Program-made: the position numbers and the translations under genes
The notes under the pieces: generated by a model
The model's input: the letters and a program-made list of their open reading frames with translations, nothing else
Told to the model about the DNA's origin: nothing
Databases searched by the model: none
Assembly: GCF_014698505.1 (NCBI RefSeq)
Contig: NZ_JACJTD010000033.1
Location: 1 to 64,000 of the forward strand
Source of the DNA: Nostoc foliaceum FACHB-393
GTDB lineage: Bacteria; Cyanobacteriota; Cyanobacteriia; Cyanobacteriales; Nostocaceae
DNA: 64,000 nucleotides
Direction: 5' to 3'
In this document: positions 33,579 to 43,603 of the stretch, piece after piece
How positions within the stretch are numbered: position 1 is the first letter of the stretch
Layout of the letters: each line of letters begins with the position of its first letter

Positions 33579-35783
33579 ATGACAATGGAATCTTTACCCA
33601 CTTTTGAAGAAGTAAATATTCAGAGATACTTAGAAGTTCTTCAACGGCGTTGGCTACCTCTAGTCGGAATTTTTGGCATAGCTGTTACTCTTGGGTGCTT
33701 GTATGCATTTTCCCTAAAACCCTCATACAGGGCAGAAGGAAGTTTGATGATTAAAACAAATCGATCTTCCTCACTTACAGGCTTACCGGAAGACATAGGA
33801 CGCTTAGAAGCTTTGAATATGAATGACAATCCCCTGGAAACTCAGGTGAGAGTTGTTGGGTCAAATCCAGTCATTGAGAAAACAATTAATTCACTCAATC
33901 TCAAAGATACCGAAGGCAAACCGCTGTCGATTCCCGACTTGGCAAAACAACTAAAAATAGAAGGAATCAAAGGCACTGATGTTGTACAACTTTCTTATAA
34001 AGGCAGTGATCCAGAACTAGCTGCCAAAATCGTCAATGAAGTTATCGACAGTTATATCGACTTAAATATCAAGGCTAATCAGAATGAAGCGCGGACAGCC
34101 AAACAGGTTCTGGTAACAGAAGTACCTAAAGCTGAAGAAATTGTCAGAAGAGCCGAATCAAACCTACGGCTATTTAAAGAAACGAATAAAGTTGTTGTCC
34201 TGGAACAAGAAGCAACCGCAGCAGTCGATACAATCTCCAAGTTAGGAAACCAAATTTCTCAAGCTTTAGCTCAACTAGATGATGTCAAAGGTCGTTTAGA
34301 ACAGTTACGCAGTGAAGCTAAGGTAGATTCACAACAAGGTGTAATCGAATCTGAATTGAGTCAAGCACCTGGGGTTCAGAAAGTGCTTACCCAACTCCAA
34401 GAAACAGAAAGCCAACTAACACTAGAGCGTACCCGTTTTTCACCTGAGCACCCTACAATTACCAACTTACAAGAAAAAGTCGTAGCTCTTAGGAGCTTGC
34501 TAAAAGAGCGGACAGGACAAGTCGCTGGTAAAGCACAGATAACAGAGGGAAGTTTACAGGTTGGACAACTGCGGCAAAGCCTAATTGCAGATATTACTCG
34601 TGCTCAGGCAGAACGCGTCGGTTTAGAAAGACAAATTGCCACACTCAAGCAACAGCAAGATTCCTACATCAAACGAGCAAATAATTTGCCAAGGCTAGAA
34701 CAGAGCCAAAGAGAGCTAGAACGGAAGCTGCAAGCAGCTCAAACGACTTACGAAACACTCTTAAAGAAACGCCAAGAAATTGATGTTGCACAAAATCAAA
34801 AGATTCCTAATGCTCGTGTGATTTCCTATGCCTTAATTCCTGATAAAGCAGAAGGGCCTCGCAAAATTTTGTTTATTGTTGGTGGAGGAGGAATTGGTCT
34901 TTTCTTAGGTATCATTGTCGCCTTTGGTTTAGACTTAATAGACCGCTCGGTGAAGACCGTCAAAGAAGCCAAAGAAGTCTTGAGATATAGTGTTTTAGGA
35001 GTAATTCCTACACAAGGTAGAAATGGTAAAGATCCTTCTTCTATACCAGGACTCGATAGAGCTATTCCCAAAATTATTGGCAGAGATATTCCTTACTTCC
35101 CTGTTGGTAATGCATACCAAATACTACAAGTTAACTTGAAGTTCCTCTGTTCTGATAAACCGCTAAAAAGCATTGTAATCACAAGTTCCGTTGCCAAAGA
35201 AGGAAAGTCTGACGTATCTGCAAATTTAGCTGTGACTATGGCTCAGGCAGGGCGTCGGGTATTATTGGTGGATGCAGATATGCGTCATCCCATACAGCAT
35301 CATATCTGGGGGCTACCAAATGCAATGGGACTAAGCAATGTAATTATTGGACAAGCATCTTTAGATACGGCAGTAGAAGAAGTGATGCCTAATCTTGAGG
35401 TTCTTACTTCTGGAGTTTTACCTCCCAATCCAGTTGCAATGCTAGATTCTCAGCGCATGGCAACATTAATTAGTAACTTTGGGAGAGATTACGATCTTGT
35501 AATTTTTGATACTCCCCCATTATCAGGAATAGCAGATGCTGCTGTTTTAAGCACCCTCACTGACGGTATATTATTAGTCGTTCGTCCTGGAGTAGTTGAC
35601 CTTAACAGTGCGAATGCAGCTAAAGAGTTTTTAACTCAGTCAGGTCAGAAGGTGTTAGGGATAGTTATCAATGGTGTGAATACTAAAAATGAACCTAATA
35701 ATTATTTTTATGACAATAAAAAACGACAAATTGAACAAGATTTAGTATCTAGCAGCCTAACCAAATTTTCCAAAGAGCGTTAA
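33579..35783 (+). CDS. Wzc-like polysaccharide copolymerase / BY-kinase
   Basis: 734 residues. N-terminal Wzz domain (~10-100) with a membrane helix (LPLVGIFGIAVTLGCLYAFS). A long periplasmic coiled coil follows (~190-410, ending in a GNVR-type RLEQSQRELERKLQAAQTTY block), then a second helix (IGLFLGIIVAFGLDL). The cytoplasmic kinase-like domain has Walker A SSVAKEGKSD (~527), Walker A' RVLLVDADMRHP and Walker B DLVIFDTPPL. Such proteins set polysaccharide chain length and control Wzy-dependent export. The usual C-terminal tyrosine cluster is reduced to NNYFYDN, so autophosphorylation may be weak or absent. It heads the cluster. Confidence 0.92.
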   Translation: MTMESLPTFEEVNIQRYLEVLQRRWLPLVGIFGIAVTLGCLYAFSLKPSYRAEGSLMIKTNRSSSLTGLPEDIGRLEALNMNDNPLETQVRVVGSNPVIEKTINSLNLKDTEGKPLSIPDLAKQLKIEGIKGTDVVQLSYKGSDPELAAKIVNEVIDSYIDLNIKANQNEARTAKQVLVTEVPKAEEIVRRAESNLRLFKETNKVVVLEQEATAAVDTISKLGNQISQALAQLDDVKGRLEQLRSEAKVDSQQGVIESELSQAPGVQKVLTQLQETESQLTLERTRFSPEHPTITNLQEKVVALRSLLKERTGQVAGKAQITEGSLQVGQLRQSLIADITRAQAERVGLERQIATLKQQQDSYIKRANNLPRLEQSQRELERKLQAAQTTYETLLKKRQEIDVAQNQKIPNARVISYALIPDKAEGPRKILFIVGGGGIGLFLGIIVAFGLDLIDRSVKTVKEAKEVLRYSVLGVIPTQGRNGKDPSSIPGLDRAIPKIIGRDIPYFPVGNAYQILQVNLKFLCSDKPLKSIVITSSVAKEGKSDVSANLAVTMAQAGRRVLLVDADMRHPIQHHIWGLPNAMGLSNVIIGQASLDTAVEEVMPNLEVLTSGVLPPNPVAMLDSQRMATLISNFGRDYDLVIFDTPPLSGIADAAVLSTLTDGILLVVRPGVVDLNSANAAKEFLTQSGQKVLGIVINGVNTKNEPNNYFYDNKKRQIEQDLVSSSLTKFSKER

Positions 35784-35858
35784 GTTATTCGATAAATTCC
35801 GAAAGCGAATCTGAATACAACCATCTAAACCCAATTTTTTGACTGTAGGACTAAATTA

Positions 35859-36800
35859 ATGACGTTAAGCAAAAATCTCAAGCAATTCGTAAAATCAAAT
35901 ACTCCATTAGCTAAATGGAAAGGCTCTATTTACACAAAGGCAATAATTCTCAAAAATCATGTAAAAAACTATGATATATATCAGCAAATTTTATCTCCTC
36001 AACAGAGTAATGAATTAGTTACCAATCTTATTAAAGATAGTAAACCTTTTATGATTTCTCGCTTTGGTAGCACAGAAGCTTATTGTGTGCATGAATACCT
36101 AAAAGGAGGTTACAAGGGATCTATATTTGAGTCAATATCTAATGATTCTGGATTTTTCCCAGCAGATAAAAAACATCTAGATCGATTTAGTCAACTTTTT
36201 CTAGAATCGTCAAAATCTATAGATGTTTTAGGAGTATGGTTTCAAACTGGAGAGCCAGAAATTATCAGAAATTCTTGCCCAAAAGCTTCTTTTGTAGAAT
36301 TAAATACGCTTGAACCTTATTATCACAATGACCCTTGGAGCAAGAATCTTGAGGGAAAAAAGGTTTTAGTCATTCATCCTTTTGCAGAAACAATTTCATC
36401 GCAATATAAAAACCATAGAAAGTTACTTTTTGAAAACCAAAATATTCTGCCTGAATTTGAATTAATTACCTTCAAAGCCGTACAGTCTCTAGCTGGAACT
36501 CAAACCCAGTTCAATACTTGGTTCGATGCTTATGATTGGATGTGTAACAAGATTAAAGATCAAGATTTTGACATAGCTATTATCGGATGTGGTGCTTATG
36601 GACTTCCATTAGCTGCTTACATTAAATCTCTTGGTAAACAAGCTCTCCACCTTGGAGGAGCAACTCAAATTCTTTTTGGAATTAAAGGCAACCGTTGGGA
36701 TAAAATTCCATTTTTTCAGTCTCTTTATAATGAATCCTGGGTTAGGTGTAGACCTGATGATGTCCCTACAAGTCCCTCAAAATATCCGGCCTATTGGTAA
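35859..36800 (+). CDS. GT-D fold putative glycosyltransferase
   Basis: 313 residues. The segment FMISRFGSTEAYCVHEYL (~68) followed by GFFPADKKHLDRFSQLFL, VLVIHPFAETISSQY, DIAIIGCGAYGLPLAAYIKS and ALHLGGATQILFGIKG is characteristic of the GT-D-type family found in polysaccharide clusters. It probably transfers a sugar to the growing repeat unit; donor and acceptor are unknown. It is second in the codirectional cluster, 75 bp after the Wzc-like gene. Confidence 0.75.
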   Translation: MTLSKNLKQFVKSNTPLAKWKGSIYTKAIILKNHVKNYDIYQQILSPQQSNELVTNLIKDSKPFMISRFGSTEAYCVHEYLKGGYKGSIFESISNDSGFFPADKKHLDRFSQLFLESSKSIDVLGVWFQTGEPEIIRNSCPKASFVELNTLEPYYHNDPWSKNLEGKKVLVIHPFAETISSQYKNHRKLLFENQNILPEFELITFKAVQSLAGTQTQFNTWFDAYDWMCNKIKDQDFDIAIIGCGAYGLPLAAYIKSLGKQALHLGGATQILFGIKGNRWDKIPFFQSLYNESWVRCRPDDVPTSPSKYPAYW

Positions 36801-36856
36801 TTATCGGTTTCCAAAAATATTCTCGTCTTATTTTGTTATCTATTTAGGCATTTTGT

Positions 36857-37810
36857 ATGGATAAAAATAAAATCAAAACATCTTGTTTAATTAATAATTA
36901 CAATTACGCTGAATTTCTCTCAGAGGCGGTTGATAGCGCTTTAAATCAAACAGTTAAATTTGATGAGATTATTATTGTTGATGACGCATCCACAGATAAT
37001 TCGGTAGAAGTCATCACCAAATTTACTCAAGTAACTAATGTTAAATCTGTCTTGAAAGAAAAAAATCAAGGACAACTATCATCATTCAACGAAGGGTTTT
37101 TAGCTGCAACTGGAGACATAATATTTTTTTTAGATGCCGATGATATTTATGAACCTCAATATTTAGAAACAGCATTAAATTTTTATAAGAGACGTAGTGA
37201 ATGTGATTTTGTTTTTTGTGCGTATAAAAAATTTGGGGCAGTAGAAGAAATATTTCAAGCTGATGCTGTCGATTTAGATTTGGGTTATTCAGTAATCAGA
37301 ACTTTATATAGTGGTGAATGGATTGGCTCCATAACTTCAACATTATCAATCCGTAGAGAAATAATTAGAAAATTTTTGCCTATTCCAAATGTAGAAGATT
37401 GGCGTGTAAGGGCTGATGACTGTCTGGTATGGGGAGCTTCTTTGGTAGGAGCTAAAAAGTTTTATATATCTAAACCTTTAGTGATGTATAGAATACATAA
37501 AAGTAATCAGTATCATAACAAGAAATTTTTAGACATAGATAACAACTATGAATACAAGAGATTCTGGAAACGCAATTCCTTATTTAATTACATTCTGCAA
37601 AAAAATAATTTGAGTTTACCGTTATTATTGGCTTTCACATCTCTAAATGAGTTAAAAACAATACCATGTCCAAAATATCAAGATTTTATCTCATATTTGA
37701 AAATAATATTTTTGTTTGAGCATAACTTTTTTTGGAAAACTAAGGGCATTATTTTCTTATTTAGCTATTTTTTAAAAACTTTGATGACTGGGAAATTAAA
37801 AGTATTGTAG
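36857..37810 (+). CDS. Family 2 glycosyltransferase
   Basis: 317 residues. GT-A fold with SCLINNYNYAEFLSEAVDSA, IIIVDDASTDNS and the metal-binding DxD as FFLDADDIYEP (~92). The C-terminal part carries a hydrophobic region near the end (FWKTKGIIFLFSYFLKTL) that may associate with the membrane. Inverting sugar transfer to a lipid-linked repeat unit is the expected role. Part of the exopolysaccharide cluster, 56 bp after the GT-D gene. Confidence 0.88.
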   Translation: MDKNKIKTSCLINNYNYAEFLSEAVDSALNQTVKFDEIIIVDDASTDNSVEVITKFTQVTNVKSVLKEKNQGQLSSFNEGFLAATGDIIFFLDADDIYEPQYLETALNFYKRRSECDFVFCAYKKFGAVEEIFQADAVDLDLGYSVIRTLYSGEWIGSITSTLSIRREIIRKFLPIPNVEDWRVRADDCLVWGASLVGAKKFYISKPLVMYRIHKSNQYHNKKFLDIDNNYEYKRFWKRNSLFNYILQKNNLSLPLLLAFTSLNELKTIPCPKYQDFISYLKIIFLFEHNFFWKTKGIIFLFSYFLKTLMTGKLKVL

Positions 37811-37859
37811 GCGATATTGATAGGGATAGAGAACGTTACATGATTAATTCATAAAAATA

Positions 37860-39182
37860 ATGTTAAGTAAACTAAAAATTAAAAACTTATCAAAATTTAA
37901 ATCTCGTTCTGGACTGCGTGCAATTATTGCCAATACAAGTTGGTTGTTTGCTGACCGTATTCTACGTATGGGTGCAAGCTTAGTCGTAGGAGTATGGATA
38001 GCACGCTACTTAGGAGTACAGCAGTATGGTGTCTTTAACTATGCTTTAGCTTTTGTTAGCTTATTTAGCCCAATTTTCACTCTAGGACTGGACGACGTAG
38101 TAGTTCGCCATCTTGTTCGTCAATCATCAAACAAAGAGGAAATTTTAGGAACCACTTTTTGGCTAAAGTTGCTGGGTGGAATTGCTTCTGTCTTATTGGC
38201 AGTTAGCACTATGTTTTTCTTAGGTGAGCAGGAAACACTGAAGATATGGCTAGTTGCAATTTTAGCAATGGCAGGAATTTTTAGGGCGGCTGATACTATT
38301 GAACTGTGGTTTCAATCACAGGTGCAGTCAAAATACACTGTGATTGCTAAGAACACAGCGTTTCTGCTAAATAGTGCCATCAAAATCGCACTAATTTTAA
38401 CAAAAGCACCATTGTTAGCTTTTGCTTGGGTAACATTAGCAGAATTTGCGATGAGTGCAATTGGATTGCTGATTGTTTACCAAGTCAAAGGGTCGTCGTT
38501 GTGGTTATGGCGTTGGAGTTTTTCTGCTGCCAAAACTCTTCTGAAAGAGAGTTTACCTCTAATTTTTTCGGGGTTCGCTATCCTGATTTTTATGAAAATA
38601 GATCAGGTGATGTTAGGCCAAATGATCGGAAATAGCGAGGTTGGAGTTTATACTGCTGCTGTCAGAGTTTCTGAAATTTGGTATTTTATTCCGGGGGCTA
38701 TTGTTTCTTCTGTTGCTCCTGCAATTTACGCAGCTAAGGAAAAATCTGAAAGTCTTTACTATCAGCGAATCGGACAATTACTCAATCTAATGACATGTAT
38801 ATCTTTGGCAATTGCGCTTCCAATGTCATTTCTATCTGACAAGATAATTATGGTGATGTTTGGAAGTGGATATGCAGAAGCAGGATCAATATTAGCAGTT
38901 CATATTTGGACTTCTTTGTTTGTATTTATGGGTCTTGCAACATCACCTTGGTTTATTGCTGAAGGTTTGAACCACGTTTCTTTAGGTAAGACTTTGTTTG
39001 GGGCAATCCTAAATATTATTCTTAATTTATTCCTTATTCCTAAGTATGCAGGACTTGGGGCTGCGATCGCAACAATCATATCTCAAGCTGCTGCTGCTTT
39101 TCTGTGCAACGCATTTGATTCAAGAACACAAAAAATATTTAAGATTCAGGTGCGATCGCTTATTCCTTTTTACAAATACTGA
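37860..39182 (+). CDS. Wzx-type polysaccharide flippase
   Basis: 440 residues, 12-14 membrane segments throughout, including ADRILRMGASLVVGVWIARY near the N-terminus, which is typical of the MATE/PST-like polysaccharide export family. Charged loops such as KIDQVMLGQMIGNSEVGVY are conserved in this family. It should flip undecaprenyl-linked repeat units to the periplasm for the Wzy polymerase encoded two genes downstream. Confidence 0.9.
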   Translation: MLSKLKIKNLSKFKSRSGLRAIIANTSWLFADRILRMGASLVVGVWIARYLGVQQYGVFNYALAFVSLFSPIFTLGLDDVVVRHLVRQSSNKEEILGTTFWLKLLGGIASVLLAVSTMFFLGEQETLKIWLVAILAMAGIFRAADTIELWFQSQVQSKYTVIAKNTAFLLNSAIKIALILTKAPLLAFAWVTLAEFAMSAIGLLIVYQVKGSSLWLWRWSFSAAKTLLKESLPLIFSGFAILIFMKIDQVMLGQMIGNSEVGVYTAAVRVSEIWYFIPGAIVSSVAPAIYAAKEKSESLYYQRIGQLLNLMTCISLAIALPMSFLSDKIIMVMFGSGYAEAGSILAVHIWTSLFVFMGLATSPWFIAEGLNHVSLGKTLFGAILNIILNLFLIPKYAGLGAAIATIISQAAAAFLCNAFDSRTQKIFKIQVRSLIPFYKY

Positions 39183-39203
39183 TAGTTATTATTTAACCTT
39201 TAT

Positions 39204-40133
39204 ATGATGCAAACACCAGTAACTTTTATTATTTTTAAACGTCCACAAACAACAGAGAAAGTTTTTGAAGTTATTCGCCAAGCCAAGCCAACAAAACTTT
39301 TTGTAATTGCAGATGGCCCCCGCACTGACCGCGAAGGTGAGGCAGAAAAGTGTGAAGAAACTCGGGCAATTATTGAAAAAGTTGATTGGGATTGCGAAGT
39401 CATCAAGAATTATTCTGATATCAACTTAGGTTGTGCCAAACGAGTATCTAGTGGTTTAGATTGGGTATTTAATAATGTTGAAGAGACAATTATTTTAGAA
39501 GATGATTGTATCCCTCACCCAACATTTTTCAGATTTAGCGAAGAACTGTTAGAAAAATATAGAAACGATACCAGAATTGCTACAATCTCTGCTCAAAATC
39601 TTCAATTTGGACGGAAACGCACAAATTATAGTTACTATTTTTCTCGCTACAATCACTGCTGGGGTTGGGCAAGTTGGAGACGTGCTTGGCAACATTATGA
39701 TTTGACCATCAAACTCTGGAAAGAGGTGCAAGCAGAAAACCTTTTACATGACATTCTTATAGACCCAAAAGCAGTAAGTTATTGGCAACGAATATTTCAG
39801 TCTGTTTATAACAATCCTACAGGTATAACTTGGGATTACCAATGGACATTTGCTTGCTGGATACAGGGTAGCTTAAGCATTATTCCCAATGTCAATTTAA
39901 TTTCTAATGTTGGTGTTGGTGCAGACGCGACTCATTTCAATTCCAGCCAAGAATTTTCGTTTATCAATATGTCGATGCAAGAGATGGAATTTCCTTTAAA
40001 ACATCCACCGTTTATTGTAAGGAATATAGATGCAGATAATTTTACGCAAAAAACAGTATATAAAGCAACTGCATTAGATATTTTTAAAGAGGAGGTAAAG
40101 AAAAGATTTGATTACTCAAGGTTAAAAAAATAG
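39204..40133 (+). CDS. GT2-like glycosyltransferase
   Basis: 309 residues. The N-terminus (PVTFIIFKRPQTTEKVFEVI, KLFVIADGPR) and ETIILEDDCIPHPTFFRF (~95, acidic metal site) fit a GT-A fold family common in cyanobacterial surface-polysaccharide clusters. RYNHCWGWASWRRAWQHYD is a second conserved block of that group. The sugar is not predictable. It starts 21 bp after the flippase gene. Confidence 0.82.
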   Translation: MMQTPVTFIIFKRPQTTEKVFEVIRQAKPTKLFVIADGPRTDREGEAEKCEETRAIIEKVDWDCEVIKNYSDINLGCAKRVSSGLDWVFNNVEETIILEDDCIPHPTFFRFSEELLEKYRNDTRIATISAQNLQFGRKRTNYSYYFSRYNHCWGWASWRRAWQHYDLTIKLWKEVQAENLLHDILIDPKAVSYWQRIFQSVYNNPTGITWDYQWTFACWIQGSLSIIPNVNLISNVGVGADATHFNSSQEFSFINMSMQEMEFPLKHPPFIVRNIDADNFTQKTVYKATALDIFKEEVKKRFDYSRLKK

Positions 40134-40152
40134 TGATAGATTAATAAACAAA

Positions 40153-41382
40153 ATGTCAGCGATGAAAGTAAAACTAACAGAAAAAATATTAACTATTTTG
40201 TTATTACTCATTGCTGTAGGGGCATTAACAATACACCCTGCACAAGAAGTTTCCATGTCTACCCTTGGAGGTGATAAGGTAGATACTTTGTTCAATATAG
40301 TTTCATATTTAATCTTATTTTATTTCCTAATTTCATACTGGAAAGGTTTTATTTATGTAATTACCAAAAGTCCATTACAGTTTTTTTTACTAGCAATAAT
40401 TATATTTTCTATGTTGTGGTCAGAAGACCTAAGTTCTACTCTAAAAGATATAAAAGGTCTAATACGTATATATTTTATTGCAATCTATTTGGCAATGCGT
40501 TATCCCCTTAGGGAACAAATGAGGCTAATAGCTTGGGCACTCGGTGTAGCTGCATTATTATCTATGATATTCTCTGCATTCATACCAGGTTATATTCACA
40601 CATCACCTGAATTAGTAGATATGTGGAGTGGAATTTATGGTCATAAAAATGAATTAGGTTACATGATGAATTGGAGTGCAGGAGTTTTTTTACATCTTGC
40701 CCTTAGTAGCAATCGATATCGCTGGTTGATGTGGGCACTATGTGGGTTATCTATGTGTTTAATTATCCTCACACGTTCCACAACATCTTTAGCTATCCTA
40801 TTGACAATGATATTACTTTTACCTTTCTATCAATCCTTTAAAAAAACTAATTACAAATTACAAGTTATAATGATTACTACAGCTTTAATGTTACTCATTA
40901 TTGTTTCAATCTTACTAATCAATAATGCTGAAACTGTAGTTGGAACTTCTGGAAAAGACCTTACCTTCAATGGTCGCTCTGATCTTTGGGAATTAGTGAT
41001 AACTAAGGTTTTGGAAAGACCTTGGCTAGGTTATGGATATTCTGGATTTTGGACTAGTAATGCTGCATCTAATCTGAGAGCTACTTATGATTGGGCAAGT
41101 AATGCTCACAATGGGTTTTTAGAACTATTGTTAGAATTAGGATTTTTAGGTTTCTTGACTTTTGCAGCAGGATTTATCCGATTCTTCGTAATGGCATTGA
41201 CTCGAATTGTTTCAATGGCTGAAAAACCCGAAGATTATTGGCCAATGCAGATGCTAATTATCATCGTCATAGTGAATTTCTCAGAAGCAAGATTATTAAT
41301 TCCAGGTTGGAATTGGTTGATGTATGTCACAACCTCTCTATCTCTGACTCTTAGTTATCAGCGGGCACCAATATATAAATAG
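40153..41382 (+). CDS. Wzy/O-antigen ligase family polymerase
   Basis: 409 residues with about ten membrane segments. The Wzy_C signature FNGRSDLWELVITKVLERPW followed by GYGYSGFW and NAHNGFLELLLELGFLGF lies in the large periplasmic loop region (~275-340). This family polymerises or ligates lipid-linked oligosaccharide in the periplasm. With Wzx and Wzc-like proteins in the same cluster, a polymerase role is the likely one. Confidence 0.9.
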   Translation: MSAMKVKLTEKILTILLLLIAVGALTIHPAQEVSMSTLGGDKVDTLFNIVSYLILFYFLISYWKGFIYVITKSPLQFFLLAIIIFSMLWSEDLSSTLKDIKGLIRIYFIAIYLAMRYPLREQMRLIAWALGVAALLSMIFSAFIPGYIHTSPELVDMWSGIYGHKNELGYMMNWSAGVFLHLALSSNRYRWLMWALCGLSMCLIILTRSTTSLAILLTMILLLPFYQSFKKTNYKLQVIMITTALMLLIIVSILLINNAETVVGTSGKDLTFNGRSDLWELVITKVLERPWLGYGYSGFWTSNAASNLRATYDWASNAHNGFLELLLELGFLGFLTFAAGFIRFFVMALTRIVSMAEKPEDYWPMQMLIIIVIVNFSEARLLIPGWNWLMYVTTSLSLTLSYQRAPIYK

Positions 41383-41416
41383 TTTACATTTTTGCATAAT
41401 TCAAAGGTGAGAAAGC

Positions 41417-42244
41417 ATGAAAAAGTTAAATTTTGGGTGTGGGCACAGATTTTCTCCTGGATGGATAAATATAGATTTTAATTCTGAGCATCCTGAAGTA
41501 ATTGCCCATAACTTACTGCAACCACTTCCATACCCTAAAGATTATTTCGATGTAATTTATAGCAGTCATGTCCTAGAGCATTTCTCTAAAGACACGGGAG
41601 AAATGCTGGTAAAAGAATGCTATAGAGTTCTAAAACCTCAAGGTATTTTACGGATTGTTGTTCCTGACTTAGAGCGAACATGCCGTGAATATTTAAGAAT
41701 TATCGAGAGTATTCAAAATGAGGAAGCTAGGAAACAATATGAATGGATTATTATTGAGTTAATCGACCAATTGGTTAGAACAGAACACGGTGGCTTGATG
41801 AAAACTTATTGGCGACAAGTGCTTGAAAACAATGATGAATCATCAATAAACTATGTAGAAGCAAGAACAGGTGTAAATATCAAAGAAGAGATAGCAACTC
41901 ATAATACTACTTCTTTGTTGCAAAAGGTATTTAGTATAAATCAAAATAAACTCAAAAATAAATTCAAATACCTCTATATTGATATGGTAAAGAGGTTGAT
42001 ACCACGGTATGTCCGCAAATCTATGATAGATGAAACCTCCCTTGGTGAAAAACACAAGTGGATGTATGATAGCTATAGTATGAAAACCCTCTTTGAAAGA
42101 GTTGGTTTTTCAGATATTAAGTTTTTGGATGCCAATACAAGTGAGATTCCAAACTTTAGTAATGAAGTCTTAGATATTAATCCTGATGGAACAGTATATC
42201 TACCAGGCTCTTTATATTGCGAGGGCATTAAACCAAACAAATAA
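41417..42244 (+). CDS. SAM-dependent methyltransferase of the polysaccharide cluster
   Basis: 275 residues. Motif I LNFGCGHRFSPGWINIDF at the N-terminus, DVIYSSHVLEHFSKD (~50) and ECYRVLKPQGILRIVVPDLE (~75) mark the class I methyltransferase family often found among glycosyltransferases. The second half (~120-275) is longer than the core and ends with VYLPGSLYCEGIKP. It probably methylates a sugar or caps a chain. GGTGAGAAAGC precedes the ATG. Confidence 0.85.
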   Translation: MKKLNFGCGHRFSPGWINIDFNSEHPEVIAHNLLQPLPYPKDYFDVIYSSHVLEHFSKDTGEMLVKECYRVLKPQGILRIVVPDLERTCREYLRIIESIQNEEARKQYEWIIIELIDQLVRTEHGGLMKTYWRQVLENNDESSINYVEARTGVNIKEEIATHNTTSLLQKVFSINQNKLKNKFKYLYIDMVKRLIPRYVRKSMIDETSLGEKHKWMYDSYSMKTLFERVGFSDIKFLDANTSEIPNFSNEVLDINPDGTVYLPGSLYCEGIKPNK

Positions 42245-42307
42245 GACTGATACTCTGCGATAGGGAAGCAGTATTATCAAGTAGATTTTTTGAAAGATAG
42301 TGGTAAT

Positions 42308-43567
42308 ATGAACGTCTTGCTCCTTAGCACCCAGGATGTGGCTGGTGGTGCGGCTCGTGCTGCATATCGCTTGCACAAAGGGTTACAAAATATTGACTTA
42401 CAATCACAAATGCTGGTGCAAGAAAAATATACTGATGACAAAACAGTAATTGCGCCTAAAATCAGATTATTTCAAGGCATAGCTAAGGCAAAGTTGACAT
42501 TTGAAACTTTACCTTTAAAGCTTTATTCTCAAAAGCAAAACACTCCATTTTTTATTCAATGGTTGCCAGATAGACTTATTTCTCAAGTTGCTCAGATTAA
42601 TCCAGACATAATAAATTTGCATTGGATTAGCGCAGCTTTCATGCAAATAGAAACTATTGCTAAACTAAAGCGCCCTTTGGTCTGGACTATTCATGATATG
42701 TGGGCATTTACTGGAGGATGCAGCTACGCTGGAGATTGCGATCGTTACCAAAGCTCCTGTGGAGCCTGTCCTCAACTGAATAGCAAAAAGGATTGGGATT
42801 TATCCCATTGGGTATGGCAACGTAAAGCTAAAGCATTAAAAAACTCAAATCTGACAATTGTTTCGCCAGGTACTTGGTTAGCCGAATGCGCCAAGTCTAG
42901 TTCTCTATTTAAGAATTTGCGAATTGAAGTAATTCCTAATGGGCTGGATACTCAAAAATATAAGCCTGTTCATCAAGGTTTAGCGCGAGAATTACTGAAT
43001 TTACCTCTAGATAAACAACTTATTTTATTTGGAGCAATAGATGCAACCAATGACTCTAGAAAAGGTTTTCGTTACCTGCAACCAGCACTACAAGAATTAA
43101 GCAGATCTGGCTGGAAAGATAAGCTTGAGGTCGTTGTTTTCGGTGCATCTAAACCTGAAAATCCACCTGACTTGGGTTTCAAAACTCACTATTTGGGACA
43201 CTTACACGATGACATATCTTTAGCAACTATTTACTCAGCTGCTGATGTGATGCTTGTACCCTCTCTTCAAGAATCTTTTGGACAGACAGCTTCTGAATCA
43301 CTCGCTTGTGGTACTCCAGTTGTGGCGTTTAATTCTACTGGCTTAAAAGATATTGTTGATCATCAGCAGAACGGCTATTTGGCTAAACCTTATGAAATTG
43401 AGGATTTTGCCAAAGGAATTACCTGGGTACTTGAAAATGAACAGAGGCTGCAAAAGCTGTCATTCTATGCTCGTGAGAAAGCAGAACAAGAATTCACTCT
43501 GGAACTCCAAGCACGTCGTTATTCATCTTTGTTTGAGGAAATATTGATGATAGTAAAGAAATCTTAA
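42308..43567 (+). CDS. Family 4 glycosyltransferase
   Basis: About 419 residues, GT-B fold. N-terminal VLLLSTQDVAGGAARAAYRL with the GGAARAA loop, the middle VWTIHDMWAFTGGCSYAGDC block and the C-terminal LVPSLQESFGQTASESLACG motif identify a retaining GT4 enzyme; the EX7E motif is in that last block. The frame extends to a TTG at 42290, but ATG 42308 starts exactly at the usual N-terminus. Seventh gene of the cluster. Confidence 0.9.
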   Translation: MNVLLLSTQDVAGGAARAAYRLHKGLQNIDLQSQMLVQEKYTDDKTVIAPKIRLFQGIAKAKLTFETLPLKLYSQKQNTPFFIQWLPDRLISQVAQINPDIINLHWISAAFMQIETIAKLKRPLVWTIHDMWAFTGGCSYAGDCDRYQSSCGACPQLNSKKDWDLSHWVWQRKAKALKNSNLTIVSPGTWLAECAKSSSLFKNLRIEVIPNGLDTQKYKPVHQGLARELLNLPLDKQLILFGAIDATNDSRKGFRYLQPALQELSRSGWKDKLEVVVFGASKPENPPDLGFKTHYLGHLHDDISLATIYSAADVMLVPSLQESFGQTASESLACGTPVVAFNSTGLKDIVDHQQNGYLAKPYEIEDFAKGITWVLENEQRLQKLSFYAREKAEQEFTLELQARRYSSLFEEILMIVKKS

Positions 43568-43603
43568 TTCAGTAATTAACTTAGTAAATAAATACTTCAT
43601 AAT

